From contig JAJFLN010000555.1 of assembly GCA_021772705.1 (NCBI GenBank), positions 1 through 9,265 of the forward strand: a DNA stretch of 9,265 nt, given 5' to 3'. A model generated the notes under the pieces. It was not told where the DNA came from. It made no database searches and saw nothing but the letters and a program-made list of their open reading frames with translations. Position numbers and translations under genes: made by a program. Shown piece after piece: positions 8,301 to 9,265 of the stretch (its first letter is position 1; each line of letters opens with the position of its first letter). Source of the stretch: Candidatus Cloacimonadota bacterium (GTDB taxonomy: Bacteria > Muiribacteriota > UBA6191 > JACPRK01).

Positions 8301-9265
8301 GACGAACGGCTCTAGCCGGGCCGCGGTTTGCCGGGACCCGTGGGCAACTCGCCGCAGCACAGCCTGGCGAAACCCTTCGAATGGCTGGTCCGGTCCCGTC
8401 TTCCTTCCCGAACGAGGATCGAGGCTGGGCGTCGGCCCGGTGGATCCCTCCAGGACGAGACGTCGCGCTGACGCTGGCAGCTTTCGCCACGGTCTGTCAG
8501 GATCGAAACCTTCGATGCCGCGCAGTCCTTCGACGGTGTCGTGGGAGATGTTGACGTACTTGTAGTTCTTGGAGGTCCAGAGGGCGAAGGCGCCGCCGTG
8601 CATGGAACGGCCCGGCTCGGAGACCAGCGCGGACTCATCGAGTACCATCCCGCTTCCGCTTCCCTCACAAGCCCGGCAGGCACCGCTGCCGGGCTGGCTC
8701 GGTGCATTGAATGAGAGAAGATGCTGTCCGGGTGCGAAAAAGACAGTGTCACATTTCGGGTGCAGGCGGTGCACCCTGCTGTCGAGCCGCGGCCCGAACG
8801 GTCCCGCCAGCGCAGGATCTGTCGCCTCCGGTAGTTCAATGACGACTCTTCCATCCCCGGCGGCAAAGCTACGTTCCAGCACCACCTGGAGCTCACTCTT
8901 GGTCCTTCCTGCACGCAGCGATCCGGCGCACGCCTCGATGATGTGCCGGACGCTCGAATTGAGGGGGCGGAAGTCGTCCAGCGAGACTCTTCTTCCAGTC
9001 TCCCACAGGGTCTTTCGGTCCGTTTCACTCCGAACAATCACTTCGTTGAAGCCGTGCTCTCGCAAGAGGGCGGCTTCTTTCAGTCCGTCGGTGTTCACAA
9101 AGTTGGCCGGCACAGCCCAGGCGACCAGCCGGGAGCTCCAGTGATGGACCAGCCACTCGGTCCAGACGTCAGCGGATGGCTCCGGTACTGGTTCCCCCCC
9201 TGGTGTCCAGGGGGCGGAGTGCCGCAGGAACAGCCGCCGCAACCGGGAAAGAAACCCCGTGGCGG
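5322..9265 (-). CDS. UvrA-related ABC ATPase with extra C-terminal module (5' end cut by window edge)
   Basis: Residues are numbered from an in-frame TTG at 9240-9242, but the frame stays open to the right edge and the visible start matches UvrA some 100 residues in, so the first Walker A should lie outside. Seen in half 1: zinc pairs CRAC 189-192 and CEEC 319-322, an unusual signature loop ISSGEARR (398-405), Walker B LLLLLDEP (419-426), and H-loop H456. Half 2 is canonical: Walker A GVSGSGKSS (538-546), zinc pairs CSVC 644-647 and CPRC 662-665, signature LSGGEVQR (730-737), Walker B FVLDEP (754-759), H791. A C-terminal region of about 460 residues adds zinc pairs CSAC 1065-1068 and CPEC 1203-1206 at module-1 spacing, but no Walker or signature motif. 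UvrA detects DNA damage in nucleotide excision repair; this divergent form is more likely a specialised paralogue for DNA-lesion recognition or resistance. Its stop overlaps the methyltransferase start. Confidence 0.9.
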   Translation of the reverse strand, partial: ATGFLSRLRRLFLRHSAPWTPGGEPVPEPSADVWTEWLVHHWSSRLVAWAVPANFVNTDGLKEAALLREHGFNEVIVRSETDRKTLWETGRRVSLDDFRPLNSSVRHIIEACAGSLRAGRTKSELQVVLERSFAAGDGRVVIELPEATDPALAGPFGPRLDSRVHRLHPKCDTVFFAPGQHLLSFNAPSQPGSGACRACEGSGSGMVLDESALVSEPGRSMHGGAFALWTSKNYKYVNISHDTVEGLRGIEGFDPDRPWRKLPASARRLVLEGSTGPTPSLDPRSGRKTGPDQPFEGFRQAVLRRVAHGSRQTAARLEPFVRRGACEECHGSRWSEQARALRVAGLGLEELLATTFEEVPEKLRGASAGMPRLAHGLVTSIADAADSILQVGLGHLTGSRGMTEISSGEARRLRLSGALNAPVDGLLLLLDEPARGLHEADIAGLAKAIRSLSSTHTVVLSDHRRGLLAGVDQVVDLGTSAGDEGGRIDTVGPPSRKAADNLNARLTRRATPVASGQLRVRHATINNLRGVSTEIPLGRLVCIAGVSGSGKSSFVRGALLPRFAKLLPIERVQIEDFKLLLGGCCEIEGAEALHTVIAMDQAAPPPNRRSLLGTYIDAFTSLRSEFAASSRAKLLGLRATDFGLNSGTGRCSVCAGLGDVQENEKPAPCPRCGGSRFGPEVLSVEIDGATIAAVLGEPIETLIATSLATVRAHKELLTALCDLGLGHLSLSRAMSSLSGGEVQRVRIARILAMPARASTMFVLDEPAAGLHPVDVERLVKSLDRILDEGRNTVLLIEHNPAILGAADHLIEFGPEGGPRGGKIIAQGTPRKLQAMNTPTGRLLAARDGVVRAVRRPSNRRQPTQVSSDEARAARDWLRLLDGADLDPPIRSSTGAALILPEDLEGSRPFEIGGLDQEIAIFMLDRFRDAVSSARRNLEEKWSAHPEWYLQIRPALHEMQVWGETLPRSVVESVEMHVKRCEMVWVDGDCPVSGPRARARLGPLQQSPSSTTSQEMAVDEALELGAGHVELVDLAGRIQGVLSSRPVDLDRGRVGARRPLPAHLSRRHAAGGCSACRGSGVRRVLDHRLLLGKESSCPLDETWLCAEALEILRSIRRVELLPFLKRMEREWLFDPRRTHGELTRPERDWLLHGYWKRPGHGSFVKPGKDPSEVGNWLRWDGLIAHVLSELPRSKHRNWAARVSNSESTSACPECGGSGLGMTAELIRLGKTPWRELVARGTPRDLLKAINLVPAIEDEGQERHQRRRERLRRCLAPLVREHGSHPLRAPLPHGASHSFFVHVATQFSTLPAVSE
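9196..9214. repeat. Perfect short palindrome inside the UvrA-like gene
   Basis: Two perfect eight-base arms, CCCCCTGG and CCAGGGGG, flank a three-base spacer. The element lies within coding sequence and encodes part of the SAPWTPGG stretch, where ordinary UvrA has a Cys-Pro-x-Cys-Gly zinc pair. It is probably incidental to Pro/Gly codons in high-GC DNA. Confidence 0.5.

Overview
The window carries four tightly packed genes, all on the minus strand, two of them cut by the window edges. The most notable content is a RADAR anti-phage module. In transcription order (high to low coordinates) the genes are: a UvrA-related ABC ATPase whose 5' end lies beyond the right edge, a class I SAM-dependent methyltransferase, a 226-bp intergenic stretch, the RADAR ATPase gene rdrA, and the RADAR adenosine deaminase gene rdrB, whose 3' end runs off the left edge. 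I see no tRNA, rRNA, CRISPR array, insertion sequence or attachment site.

RADAR (1-4364): rdrB does not show up as a closed reading frame because it leaves the window, but translating the minus strand from 2439 to 1 gives 813 uninterrupted codons. These contain the zinc and catalytic motifs of the adenosine deaminase superfamily (HLHLG, HAGED, RIGHG), spaced much further apart than in housekeeping deaminases. The gene in front of it is a P-loop ATPase whose conserved blocks fit RdrA, and the two overlap by ATGA. In characterised RADAR systems RdrA and RdrB form very large assemblies that deaminate adenosine in RNA and/or adenine nucleotides on phage infection, halting growth. The ATPase here is about 640 residues, shorter than the roughly 900 I recall as usual, and ends in a Lys/Ser/Pro-rich tail.

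UvrA-like/methyltransferase pair (4591-9265): these genes also overlap by ATGA and are presumably co-translated. The UvrA-like protein has two ABC halves. The first has a non-standard signature loop, the second is canonical, and they are followed by a long C-terminal region that looks like a third, incomplete copy of the UvrA zinc-containing insertion. It looks like a specialised paralogue, not the housekeeping repair UvrA. The methyltransferase is small and of the small-molecule type. The pair may be a resistance or repair cassette, or may extend the neighbouring defence module; the sequence alone does not decide.

The 4365-4590 gap holds a plausible promoter for rdrAB, whose -10 sits in the loop of an imperfect inverted repeat, which could also act as a terminator for the upstream pair.

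Organism: a high-GC bacterium (about 65% in sampled stretches of rdrB and the UvrA-like gene, lower in rdrA). Compact co-directional genes with ATGA junctions are clearly bacterial. Enlarged UvrA paralogues occur in Planctomycetota/Chlamydiota and other large-genome phyla, but I cannot assign a phylum.
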